64,000 nt of DNA from Sphingomonas soli NBRC 100801 (GTDB lineage Bacteria > Pseudomonadota > Alphaproteobacteria > Sphingomonadales > Sphingomonadaceae), in contig NZ_BCTZ01000009.1 of assembly GCF_001591025.1 (NCBI RefSeq), forward strand, positions 1 to 64,000. Direction: 5' to 3'. This document shows positions 17,943 to 26,688 of this stretch, piece after piece. Positions within the stretch are counted from its first letter, which is position 1, and every line of letters starts with the position of its first letter. The position numbers and the translations under genes were made by a program. The notes beneath the pieces are model-generated. The model searched no databases and was not told the DNA's origin. It worked only from the letters and a program-made list of their open reading frames with translations.

Positions 17943-19043
17943 TCAGCGTCGTTTTGCGGCCTTTGCAGCGGTCTTGCCGGGAGCGGGTGCGGCGCCGGGC
18001 GGCGGGCCGGAGGATTCGCGCAGGATCATCTCATGATCGAGCACCTGCTCCTCGAGCTTGCCGCCGCCGGCCCCGCGCCGCTCACGCAGGCGGGCCAGCA
18101 GCAGATTGAGCGCCGATTCGGCCATCGCGGCGATCGGCTGGCGCACGGTGGTGAGTTCGGGCCAGATCGTGGTAGCGAGCGAGGTATCGTCGAAGCCGAC
18201 GATGCTGAGATCCTGCGGCACATGCAGGCCACGGCGATGCGCGACGCCGACAGCGGCGGCGGCCATATCGTCATTCGACGCGAAGATCGCGGTGGGCGGA
18301 TCGTCACGATCGAGCAGACGCTCGGTGGCGACGATGCCCGAGCGGAAGGTGAAATAGCCCTGCTCCACCGCCATCGACTTAATATCGAGTCCCGCATTCT
18401 CGCACGCCGCGACGAAGCCGCGATAGCGCTCGGCCGAAGACGTCTGGTTGGGATTGCCGCGGATGAAGCCGATCTTGCGGTGGCCAAGGTCGAGCAGATG
18501 CTGCGTCATCGCCGATGCGGCGGCGAAATCATCGATGCGGACATTGAGGCTGCGCGCGGGCGGCAGGCCCATCGCGACCGATACCCAGGGGATGCCGGCG
18601 GCTTCGAGTTCCGCGCGAACCGGCGCGGCCTCCGAAAGCGGCGGCGGGAGGATCACGCCCTCCACCGACGTCGACACGAACTGGCGGGTCGCCTCGGCCT
18701 GCTCGTCGGCGCGCTCGCCCTCGCAGGATTCGAGCACCAGATGGCAGCCCGCCTTGCGCGCGGCGGCGAGCGCACCGATCAGGAATTGCGAGAGATACGC
18801 CGCGGACGGGTTCGAATAGAGCAAGCCGATCTGCGTCGCCTCGCCCGCGGCCAGGCTGCGCGCCGCGCTGTTGGGCGAATAATTGAGCTTCTCGATCGCC
18901 GCGAGCACCGCGACGCGCGTGGTCTCACGCACATTGGCGCCGCCATTGACCACGCGGGAAACCGTCATGGCCGACACTCCCGCTGCGCGGGCGACATCCT
19001 GCACGGTGACCGTGCCTCTACTTCTACGGCTGGGTCTGCTCAT
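17943..19043 (-). CDS. xylR: LacI-family repressor of xylose/xylan genes
   Basis: This 366-residue regulator has an N-terminal LacI helix-turn-helix (TVQDVARAAGVSAMTVSRVV, residues 12-31, and the hinge SPNSAARSLAAG) and a periplasmic-binding-protein-like effector domain. LacI proteins bind palindromes with a central CG. The repeated TGNTAGCGCTANCA palindrome upstream of itself, its neighbours and the xylan genes is therefore its likely operator. D-xylose or a xylo-oligosaccharide is the expected inducer. A long proline/alanine-rich C-terminal tail (PGAAPAPGKTAAKAAKRR) is unusual. It is divergent from GH3. Confidence 0.92.
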   Translation of the reverse strand: MSRPSRRSRGTVTVQDVARAAGVSAMTVSRVVNGGANVRETTRVAVLAAIEKLNYSPNSAARSLAAGEATQIGLLYSNPSAAYLSQFLIGALAAARKAGCHLVLESCEGERADEQAEATRQFVSTSVEGVILPPPLSEAAPVRAELEAAGIPWVSVAMGLPPARSLNVRIDDFAAASAMTQHLLDLGHRKIGFIRGNPNQTSSAERYRGFVAACENAGLDIKSMAVEQGYFTFRSGIVATERLLDRDDPPTAIFASNDDMAAAAVGVAHRRGLHVPQDLSIVGFDDTSLATTIWPELTTVRQPIAAMAESALNLLLARLRERRGAGGGKLEEQVLDHEMILRESSGPPPGAAPAPGKTAAKAAKRR

Positions 19044-19131
19044 AGATCGCGGGATAGGCGCGCGATGTTACGTATGCAATCCCGTAACAATCCCGGTTCA
19101 CGGTTGACCGTTCCGAGTCCGCATCTATAGT

Positions 19132-19145
19132 TGATAGCGCTACCA
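19132..19145. promoter_or_regulatory. XylR operator upstream of GH3
   Basis: TGATAGCGCTACCA matches the consensus at every defined position. It is located 46 bp upstream of the GH3 ATG in the xylR-GH3 divergent region, so it can control both directions. Confidence 0.85.
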
Positions 19146-19190
19146 CGAACCGCGAGACAGCGCCGCAGCGCTGCGCATCAGGAGAGACAA

Positions 19191-21587
19191 ATGCGCCTTT
19201 TCAACCGCTTGCCTATGGCCGCCCTCGCGGCGCTGAGCGCCACCGCGCTGACGCCGTTCGTCGCGACCCCCGCTTTCGCGCAAAGCAAGGCGGACAAGCC
19301 GGTGTACAAGGATGCGTCCCAGCCCGTTGAAGCGCGCGTCGAGGATCTGCTCAAGCGCATGACGCTGGAAGAAAAGGTCCAGCAGATGGTCGCGATCTGG
19401 CTGGCCAAGGACAAGATCCAGACGGCCGATGGCGAATTCGATCCGGTGAAGGCGAGCCAGAACTTCCCGCACGGGCTGGGCCAGATATCGCGCCCCTATG
19501 ACCGTCGCGCGATCACGCAGGGGCCGGCGGCGGGCGCCGCGCCGGGCACAATCAATCGCGGGCCGGAAGATACCGCGCGCTACATCAACGCCGCGCAGAA
19601 ATGGGCGGTCGAACAGACGCGGCTGGGCATTCCGCTGATCATGCATGAGGAAGCGCTGCACGGCTATGTCGCGCCCGGCGCGACCAGCTTCCCCCAGGCG
19701 ATCGCCCTCGCCTCCACCTGGAACCCCAAGCTTCAGGAAAAGATCTTCTCCGTGGCCGCGCGCGAGATGCGTGCGCGCGGCGCCAATCTGGCGCTGGCCC
19801 CCGTGGTCGACGTCGCGCGCGATCCGCGCTGGGGCCGGATCGAGGAGACGTACGGCGAGGATCCGTATCTGGTCGGCGAGATGGGGCTGGCGGCGATTCG
19901 CGGCTTTCAGGGCACCACCCTGCCGCTCGCCAAGGACAAGGTCTATGTGACGCTCAAGCACATGACCGGGCACGGTCAGCCGGAAAGCGGCACCAATATC
20001 GGCCCGGCGACGGTTTCGGAGCGGACGCTGCGCGAAGTCTTCTTCCCGCCCTTCGAGCGCGCGGTGACCGAGCTGCCGGTGATGTCGGTGATGCCTTCCT
20101 ACAACGAGATTGACGGCATCCCCAGCCACGCCAATCGCTGGCTGCTGCACGATGTGCTGCGCAAGGAATGGGGCTTCACCGGCGTGGTGCTGAGCGACTA
20201 TTTCGCGATCCGCGAGCTCAACACGCGGCACCATCTGTTCGACAATCTGGGCGACGCCGCAGTGCGCGCGCTCGACGCGACGGTGGATTTCGAGACGCCC
20301 GACGGCGAAGCCTATGCGCTGCTGCCGCAACTGGTGCGTGAAGGGCGGGTGGACATCGCCCAGATCGATGAATCGGTGCGCCGCATCCTGCGCCTGAAGT
20401 TCAACGCCGGCTTGTTCGAAAACCCCTATGTCGATGCCAAGGCAGCGGCGAAGAAGACCGAGACGCCCGATGCGATCGCGCTGGCCCGCGAGGCGGCGCG
20501 CGAGGCGATCGTGCTCCTCAAGAACAGCAACAACCTGCTCCCGCTCGACGCCAGCAAGATCAAGCGGATGGCCGTAATCGGCACGCATGCGAACGATACG
20601 CCGATCGGCGGCTATTCGGACATCCCGCGCCACGTGGTGAGCGTGCTCGAAGGCATGAAGGCCGAGGGCAAGGGCAAGTTCGAGGTCGATTTCGCCGAGG
20701 GCGTGAGGCTGACCACGCACCGCATCTGGGCGCAGGACGACGTTACTTTGGTGGATGACGTCACCAACGACAAGTTGCGCGCGGAAGCGCTGGAAGTGGC
20801 GAAGAATGCCGATGTGATCTTCCTGGTGCTGGGCGACAATGAAGCGCTCAGCCGCGAGGCGTGGGCCGACAACCATCTCGGCGACCGCAACTCGCTGGAG
20901 CTGATCGGTCCGCAGAACCAGCTTGCCAAGGAATTGCTCGCGCTCGGCAAGCCGGTCGTCGTGCTCCTGCTCAACGGACGGCCGCTGGCGGTGAAGTATC
21001 TGGCCGAGAATGCACCTGCGCTGATCGAAGGCTGGTATTTGGGCCAGGAGACCGGCAACGCGGTGGCCGATGTGGTGTTTGGCCGCGCCAATCCGGGCGG
21101 CAAGCTGCCGGTGACGATCGCCCGCGACGTGGGCCAGGTTCCGATCTTCTACAACCACAAGCCGAGCGCACGCCGCGGCTATTTGTTTGCCGAGACCAGC
21201 CCGCTCTTCCCGTTCGGCTATGGCCTGTCCTACACGACGTTCGACATTGCAGCGCCGGTGCTCGCGACGCCGACGATCGGGCGGTACAACAATGTGAAGG
21301 TCAGCGTGGACGTGACCAACACGGGCACCCGCGCGGGCGACGAAGTGGTGCAGCTTTACGTGCGCGACGACCTGGCGAGCGTCACCCGGCCGGTGAAGGA
21401 GCTAAAGCGCTTCGAGCGCGTGACGCTCCAGCCCGGCGAGAAGAAGACCGTCCAGTTCGAGCTCACCCCGCGCGACCTTTCGCTGTGGAATGTCGACATG
21501 AAGCGCGTGGTGGAGCCGGGCACGTTCACGATTTCGTCAGGCCCGGACTCGGTCAAGCTGAAGAGCACGACGCTGACGGTGAAATAG
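19191..21587 (+). CDS. GH3 beta-xylosidase/beta-glucosidase, exported
   Basis: This 798-residue enzyme has a signal peptide (cleavage after AFA, residue 30), a (beta/alpha)8 domain, an alpha/beta sandwich and a C-terminal fibronectin-III-like domain (about 700-798). The nucleophile is Asp336 in GVVLSDYFAI. Substrate-binding KHMTGHG and the DPRWGRIEETYGEDPYL block are typical of the GH3 xylosidase/glucosidase group. The ATG at 19191 has GGAGAGAC upstream. Control by the operator at 19132 and the xylan context favour beta-xylosidase, which removes xylose from xylo-oligosaccharides in the periplasm. Beta-glucosidase is the main alternative. Confidence 0.9.
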   Translation: MRLFNRLPMAALAALSATALTPFVATPAFAQSKADKPVYKDASQPVEARVEDLLKRMTLEEKVQQMVAIWLAKDKIQTADGEFDPVKASQNFPHGLGQISRPYDRRAITQGPAAGAAPGTINRGPEDTARYINAAQKWAVEQTRLGIPLIMHEEALHGYVAPGATSFPQAIALASTWNPKLQEKIFSVAAREMRARGANLALAPVVDVARDPRWGRIEETYGEDPYLVGEMGLAAIRGFQGTTLPLAKDKVYVTLKHMTGHGQPESGTNIGPATVSERTLREVFFPPFERAVTELPVMSVMPSYNEIDGIPSHANRWLLHDVLRKEWGFTGVVLSDYFAIRELNTRHHLFDNLGDAAVRALDATVDFETPDGEAYALLPQLVREGRVDIAQIDESVRRILRLKFNAGLFENPYVDAKAAAKKTETPDAIALAREAAREAIVLLKNSNNLLPLDASKIKRMAVIGTHANDTPIGGYSDIPRHVVSVLEGMKAEGKGKFEVDFAEGVRLTTHRIWAQDDVTLVDDVTNDKLRAEALEVAKNADVIFLVLGDNEALSREAWADNHLGDRNSLELIGPQNQLAKELLALGKPVVVLLLNGRPLAVKYLAENAPALIEGWYLGQETGNAVADVVFGRANPGGKLPVTIARDVGQVPIFYNHKPSARRGYLFAETSPLFPFGYGLSYTTFDIAAPVLATPTIGRYNNVKVSVDVTNTGTRAGDEVVQLYVRDDLASVTRPVKELKRFERVTLQPGEKKTVQFELTPRDLSLWNVDMKRVVEPGTFTISSGPDSVKLKSTTLTVK

Positions 21588-21589
21588 CA

Positions 21590-21675
21590 GTCGTCACCCC
21601 GGCGAAAGCCGGGGTCTCCTGCGACTACGGATGCCCTTCTTGGCCTGAGGTCCGGCCTTTCGCCGGGACGACGGC
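21590..21675. repeat. Inverted pair of REP-like units between GH3 and GH9
   Basis: The left unit has CACCCCGGCGAAAGCCGGGGTC and the right unit GGTCCGGCCTTTCGCCGGGACG. Each is a small hairpin, and together they are inverted copies in a BIME-like arrangement. They sit between convergent gene ends and probably act as a bidirectional terminator. Confidence 0.7.
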
Positions 21676-23495
21676 TATGGCTTTTCGCTGTCCGCCCAGG
21701 CGGCGACCCAGAAGAGCGGGGCGTTCCAGTTTATCGCGACTTCGTTGAGCGCATAAGCGTGGATGTTATCGGCCCAGCAGGTCTGGGGCGCACATTGCCC
21801 CTTCATCTTTGCGGCGATCGCATCGGACATGTTTGTCGAGTTGGGTCCGCCCGAGAGCGCGCCCGGCGGCGGGCCGGGGAGCTTGGGGTCGAGCGATGGC
21901 GCCCAGAAGCGGTGATGCGGATGCTGCATCGATAGCGCGCCATAGCCGCTGACATAGGACACGTTCATCGGATTGCGGCCGAGCACGTAATCCAGCGCGG
22001 CGATCACGCCGGCGCGGTACTTGGCATTGCCCGTCAGATCGTGCGCGGTGGCGAGGATCATCGCGCGGTTCAGCACGCTGGAGTTCGAGCCCCAGGGATA
22101 GTCCTTCGCGATATAGGGCACCGCATAGCCGTTGCCCTGTGCGTCCGTGAGGAACCGATCGGCGGCGGCGATCACCGATGCCTGCAGACGCTTCACCTCC
22201 GCAGCGGGAAGCAAGGCAGGCCGCGTGGCGAGGAGCAAGGTGCCCAGACTCGCCGTGCTGGGCCATGCCGGCTCGCGGACATCGTCGCGAAAATGGCGTG
22301 AGCGCTGGACCGCCTGCGCATATTGGTCTTCGCCGGTGGTCACGAGCAATTCGGCGGCGGCCCAATAGAATTCGTCCGACACGTCCCGGTCGCCATAGCC
22401 GCCGCTGCCGGTGAAGCTGTTCGTCGCCAGCACTTCCGGGTTGCGCAGCGCGGCGGCCCAGGCGCGCTGCGCCGCGCTCAGGCAACGGGCGGCGAAGGCA
22501 TCGTCGATGCCCTTCCACAGCCGCGCGCATTGCGCCGCGACGGCGGCCAGATTGAGCGTGGCGGCAGTGGTGGGTGGATAAAGCAGGCGCTCTTCCGGAT
22601 CGTCCTGCGGAGGCATCGGAAGCTTGGTCCAGTTGCGATCGGCGACCTTCTGGAGCGCCATGCCGCCCGCGTTGATCTCCGCGAAATCAGCGGGCGTCGC
22701 GGTCCAGGGATTCTGCCCGGGCGCCAGCGGCTTGAACGGGCCGACGGGAACGCGGACCTTCTGCCCATCGGGCAACTGCATCCGCAGCATCCATTCCATC
22801 TCGTAGCGCGCCTCATCGAGCAGATCGCTTGCGCCATTGCCCGCCTCGGGGATCTTCAGCGACTTGTCCGGAAAGGCGTCCGGCCGCCGCTCATAGGCGT
22901 TGAGCAGGGTCCACAGCGTGATGCCGCCATTGACGACATATTTGCCGTGATCGCCCGCGTCGTACCACCCGCCGCGCACGTTGATCCCATAACCGCATGC
23001 GGGCCATTCGATGCCGCGATCATCCTTGCCGGTGAAGCACTTCGCCAATTCCGTGGCGTGGCCCGCGGGGCGTGCCCATTTCTCTCCCACGAAGCGCGCC
23101 TCGATCGGAACGCCCGCACGCTGATGGTAGAAGAAGGCGAGCGCATCCGTTGCCAACGGCTTGTAGATGCCCGGGCGAATATCGAACCGCTCGCTCTCAG
23201 ACCCGGCGACGATCAGGCGATAGCCCTTGCCCGTGCCCCGGTACGCACTGAAATCGACGCGCTGGATGTATTTGCCGCCGGATGCGGGATCGTCGCCATA
23301 GAGCGTCGCCCTGCCCTCCAGCACCGTTTTCCCGCTCGCATCCACGAGCTTCCAGGCCAGCGGAACATCGCTGCCATGAACGATCGCGACCTTGGCATCA
23401 CCGGGTTCGAAGCCAAGCTGATTCAGGTGCACCGGCAGCGGCGGCGGAATGACAGCGCTGACAAGCAAGGGGGCGGCGAAGAGGAGTAGGCGCAT
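21675..23495 (-). CDS. GH9 endoglucanase-like glycoside hydrolase with N-terminal Ig-like domain
   Basis: This 606-residue secreted enzyme has a short signal peptide and an N-terminal CelD-type Ig-like domain (residues 20-108, HLNQLGFEP start). The GH9 (alpha/alpha)6 domain carries catalytic aspartates Asp179 and Asp182 (GGWYDAGDHGKYV), the histidine block MQHPHHRFW and proton donor Glu585 (NEVAINWNAPL). GH9 enzymes cleave beta-1,4-glucans (cellulose, mixed-linkage glucan, xyloglucan). It starts 2 bp after the GH43 stop and is the last gene of the halogenase-GH43-GH9 operon. Confidence 0.92.
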   Translation of the reverse strand: MRLLLFAAPLLVSAVIPPPLPVHLNQLGFEPGDAKVAIVHGSDVPLAWKLVDASGKTVLEGRATLYGDDPASGGKYIQRVDFSAYRGTGKGYRLIVAGSESERFDIRPGIYKPLATDALAFFYHQRAGVPIEARFVGEKWARPAGHATELAKCFTGKDDRGIEWPACGYGINVRGGWYDAGDHGKYVVNGGITLWTLLNAYERRPDAFPDKSLKIPEAGNGASDLLDEARYEMEWMLRMQLPDGQKVRVPVGPFKPLAPGQNPWTATPADFAEINAGGMALQKVADRNWTKLPMPPQDDPEERLLYPPTTAATLNLAAVAAQCARLWKGIDDAFAARCLSAAQRAWAAALRNPEVLATNSFTGSGGYGDRDVSDEFYWAAAELLVTTGEDQYAQAVQRSRHFRDDVREPAWPSTASLGTLLLATRPALLPAAEVKRLQASVIAAADRFLTDAQGNGYAVPYIAKDYPWGSNSSVLNRAMILATAHDLTGNAKYRAGVIAALDYVLGRNPMNVSYVSGYGALSMQHPHHRFWAPSLDPKLPGPPPGALSGGPNSTNMSDAIAAKMKGQCAPQTCWADNIHAYALNEVAINWNAPLFWVAAWADSEKP

Positions 23496-23497
23496 GA

Positions 23498-25189
23498 CTA
23501 TTCTCCCGTGGCGGCAAATGGCCCGAACACCGATCCGACAAAGCCGCCGGCCGTTCTGGTGGTGAGCCCATCGGTGCGGAGCATCGTGAGCGGGGTCCAG
23601 GCGACCAGATCCTGATTGTCGCCAAGCGGCACGCCGACATCGAAGCGATAGAGATCGCCGCGCACCGAAATGCGCAGCGCGACCGCCGTGCCGGGCACGG
23701 GCGCGTACCCCAATGCTTCGGCGGTCGCGATGGGAACCCCGGCGGCGGGATCCTTTGGTCCATTGCGCCGCTCGATCACCAGTTGCCGCTTTCCGGCGAC
23801 CTGTTTGATACCGAAGAAGAACCAGTAATCGTCATTCTGAAGCACGACGAGCCCGGCCCGGTCACCGTCTTTCTCGGGGGTGAAGCGCACCGAGGTGGTC
23901 GCGCTGGCGTTCATATGCTGCTGGCGGCGGGCGAGGAACGACGGGTTGGCATTGTCGCCAAGACCCTGCTTGCGGGCGGTCAGCTCAAGCGCGCTGTCCT
24001 TCAGCGCGAACCATTGCTCGCGCGGGTTTCGCATCATCATCCAATAAGGCGGCAGCTTCGCCCCATCGAACTCGTCGCGCACGGCGAACGCGCCGCTGGT
24101 CGGGACCGCAGGCCTGGCGGTACGCGGCAATTTCGGACGCGGGAGCGCTACGGGGATCGGCTCGCGCGTGATGAACGGCCAGCCATTGACCCACTCGACG
24201 GGCATCAGGAAAGTCTCGCGCCCGGTGGAGTAGAAATCCTCCGCATAGGGCCTGACCGCGAGGAAGGTGGCCCACCATTTGCCGTCCGGCGTGGTGACGA
24301 GTTGGGCATGGCCGGCGGAGGTGATCCGATTGGCCCGGTCCCCCGGCAAATCGCGCTGGGTGAGCACGGGATTGTTCGGATTGGGAAGGAACGGGCCGGT
24401 GACACTGCGTGAGCGGAGGATGACCTGGCTATGCCCCTCGGCGGTGCCGCCCTCGGCGCAGCTCAGATAGTACCAACCATCCTTCTGGAAGATGTGCGGC
24501 CCTTCGATCCAGATCGGCTTTTTCGAGAAATCGACGCCGCCATTGACCAGCACGGTGCGCGGGCCGAACGATTTCAGCGTCTTGAGATCGAATTCCTGGA
24601 TCCAGATCGCGCGGTGCCCGTCATATTCGGGCTTTCCCTCCGGCGCGCCATTATTGAGGATCCAGGTGCGGCCATTCTTGTCGAAGAAAAGCGAAGGATC
24701 GATGCCGCCCTCCAGCGCCGGCAGCCAGACCGGATCGGACCAAGGCCCGGCAGGGTTCTTCGCGGTGATGACGAAATTGCCGCCGCAATCGACGCAGGTG
24801 TTGAGGATGTAGAAGATGCCATCCTTGGCCTGGATCGTGGGCGCGAAGACCCCGCGCGAGAGGCCGAGCTGCTTGAAATCGAGCTGTTCCGGACGATCGA
24901 TCGCGTTGCCGATCTGCGTCCAGTTGACCAGATCGCGGCTGTGGAAGACCGGCATGCCGGGGAAAAAGCTGAAGGTCGAGGTGACGAGGTAGAAATCATT
25001 GCCGACGCGGGTGACGCTGGGATCGGGATAGAAGCCGCGCAGGATCGGGTTGCGGAACTCGCCGGGATAAAGCCGGACGTCGTCGATGGCGTCAGCGCCC
25101 TGATAATCGAACCAATCGAAACGGGCGACGGGCTGGGCAATGGCGGGAACTGCCAGAAGCAGCGCGAACAGGGCCAGAAGCTTTTTCAT
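23498..25189 (-). CDS. GH43 beta-xylosidase/arabinofuranosidase with C-terminal lectin-like domain
   Basis: This 563-residue secreted enzyme has a signal peptide cleaved after about residue 19. The five-bladed propeller carries Asp56 (GFYPDPSV, base), Asp164 (GGIDPSLFFD, pKa modulator) and Glu229 (WIEGPHIF, acid). A beta-sandwich domain (about 370-563) of the type found in GH43 beta-xylosidases follows. It should release xylose or arabinose from arabinoxylan oligosaccharides. ATG 25189 overlaps the stop of the upstream halogenase-like gene (ATGA), so translation is coupled. An alternative start 9 bp earlier lacks signal-peptide logic. Confidence 0.92.
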   Translation of the reverse strand: MKKLLALFALLLAVPAIAQPVARFDWFDYQGADAIDDVRLYPGEFRNPILRGFYPDPSVTRVGNDFYLVTSTFSFFPGMPVFHSRDLVNWTQIGNAIDRPEQLDFKQLGLSRGVFAPTIQAKDGIFYILNTCVDCGGNFVITAKNPAGPWSDPVWLPALEGGIDPSLFFDKNGRTWILNNGAPEGKPEYDGHRAIWIQEFDLKTLKSFGPRTVLVNGGVDFSKKPIWIEGPHIFQKDGWYYLSCAEGGTAEGHSQVILRSRSVTGPFLPNPNNPVLTQRDLPGDRANRITSAGHAQLVTTPDGKWWATFLAVRPYAEDFYSTGRETFLMPVEWVNGWPFITREPIPVALPRPKLPRTARPAVPTSGAFAVRDEFDGAKLPPYWMMMRNPREQWFALKDSALELTARKQGLGDNANPSFLARRQQHMNASATTSVRFTPEKDGDRAGLVVLQNDDYWFFFGIKQVAGKRQLVIERRNGPKDPAAGVPIATAEALGYAPVPGTAVALRISVRGDLYRFDVGVPLGDNQDLVAWTPLTMLRTDGLTTRTAGGFVGSVFGPFAATGE

Positions 25190-26688
25190 GCCGCACAATG
25201 CTCCCGGATAAAGTCCCTTTGCTTCGGCATGTAATCCGCCGAATTGACGATCGCTTCCTTGATATGCGCCAGTCGCGCACGGGTTTCCTCAAGGCTCATG
25301 ACGTCCGCCACCGGATCATAGGATTTCGGCTTCATCAGCTGACCGTGCATCACCGCGAACCAGCTCGTATCGTTGAAAAGCTCTTCATTCTCGCGGAAGC
25401 AGCGGCCGTGCGAGCGGAACACGCGCATCTTTTCCGCTAACCGTTCCGGGATATCCATCGTCCGGCAATAGTTCCAGAACGGTGAATCATCGCGTTCCGT
25501 GGCGTGGTAGTGCAGGACGATGAAGTCGCGAATTTCCTCATAATCCGTCGTCATGATCCGATTGTAGCGATCGATATCGGCCTGGTTGAAATCGCGATCG
25601 GGGAACATGGTGAGGAAGCGCGACAGGCCCGACTGGATCAGCCAGATCGCGGTGGATTCCAGCGGCTCGATAAAGCCGCCGGCAAGGCCCATCGCCACGC
25701 AATTCTTGATCCACAGCTTGTTGCGATGCCCGGTGGTGAAGCGGACGACGCGGGGATCGGCAAGCGGCTTTCCATCGAGATTGTTCAACAGGATCTGGGT
25801 CGCCTCGTCCTCGCTCATATGATCGACCGAGAAGACATGGCCGTTGCCGGTGCGGTGCTGGAGCGGGATGCGCCATTGCCAGCCGGCGGTGTGCGCCGTG
25901 GACCGGGTGTAGGGCGTCCATTCGTCCACACTCTCGCACGGGACCGCCACGGCGCGGTTGCAGGGCAGATAATGCGACCAATCGGTGAAGCCCGCCTTCA
26001 GCGCCTGCTCGATGATCAGGCCGCGGAAGCCCGAGCAATCGATGAACAGATCGCCCTCGACCTCGTCGCCATTTTCCATGACAACGGACTGCACGAAGCC
26101 GTCCTCGCCGCGCAGCTTCACATCGACGATCTTGCCCTCGCGCCGCACCACGCCCAGGCCCTCGGCATAGCTGCGCAGGAATTTGGCATAGAGCCCCGCA
26201 TCGAAATGAAAGGCGTAGGGGATTTCGCTGAGCGGCGAATTGCCCGCGTCGATCGGGCGCATGAACTTGTTGTTCCTGCTCGCGGTGGCCTGGAGGGACC
26301 AATCATCGATATTGGGCGCTTCTCCCATCTGGTGAAGACGCAGGAAGTATGCATGGAAGGAGACACCCTGCATATCCAAGCCATATTTACCAAATGGGTG
26401 ATAATAGACATGCCCCTGGCGCGCCCAGTTGACGAACTGAATACCCAGTTTGAAGCTGCCCTTCGTCTCGCGCATGAACTGGTCCTCATCGAGGCCAAGC
26501 ATGCGATTGAAGGTCGCCATTTGGGGGATCGTCGCCTCCCCCACCCCGATGATGCCGATCTCGTCGGATTCGATCAGCGTGATGCTGGCATATTGGGTGG
26601 AGAGGATGCGGGCGAGCGTCGCGGCGCTCATCCAGCCTGCGGTGCCCCCGCCCACGATGACGATGCTGCGGATCTTCCTGTCGGTCAT
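25186..26688 (-). CDS. Flavin-dependent halogenase homologue (tryptophan halogenase family), copy 4
   Basis: This 500-residue protein has the FAD-binding GGGTAGWM (13-20), GEATIP (50-55), the catalytic lysine Lys80 (GSFKLGIQF), the halogenase motif WQWRIP (270-275) and Glu344-Ser345 in EPLEST. All signatures needed to make HOCl and the Lys chloramine are intact. The family halogenates indoles in vitro, while native substrates of receptor-linked members are unknown. A flavin reductase partner is not encoded nearby. ATG overlaps the stop of copy 3, and its own stop overlaps the GH43 start. No signal peptide is seen, so it acts in the cytoplasm. Confidence 0.9.
   Translation of the reverse strand: MTDRKIRSIVIVGGGTAGWMSAATLARILSTQYASITLIESDEIGIIGVGEATIPQMATFNRMLGLDEDQFMRETKGSFKLGIQFVNWARQGHVYYHPFGKYGLDMQGVSFHAYFLRLHQMGEAPNIDDWSLQATASRNNKFMRPIDAGNSPLSEIPYAFHFDAGLYAKFLRSYAEGLGVVRREGKIVDVKLRGEDGFVQSVVMENGDEVEGDLFIDCSGFRGLIIEQALKAGFTDWSHYLPCNRAVAVPCESVDEWTPYTRSTAHTAGWQWRIPLQHRTGNGHVFSVDHMSEDEATQILLNNLDGKPLADPRVVRFTTGHRNKLWIKNCVAMGLAGGFIEPLESTAIWLIQSGLSRFLTMFPDRDFNQADIDRYNRIMTTDYEEIRDFIVLHYHATERDDSPFWNYCRTMDIPERLAEKMRVFRSHGRCFRENEELFNDTSWFAVMHGQLMKPKSYDPVADVMSLEETRARLAHIKEAIVNSADYMPKQRDFIREHCAA

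Noticed and set aside
14518..18036. A very long open frame opposite xylD and xylE
   Set aside because: It is antisense to two genes with clear catalytic motifs and has a composition typical of high-GC shadow frames (Arg/His/Asp-rich, no motif).
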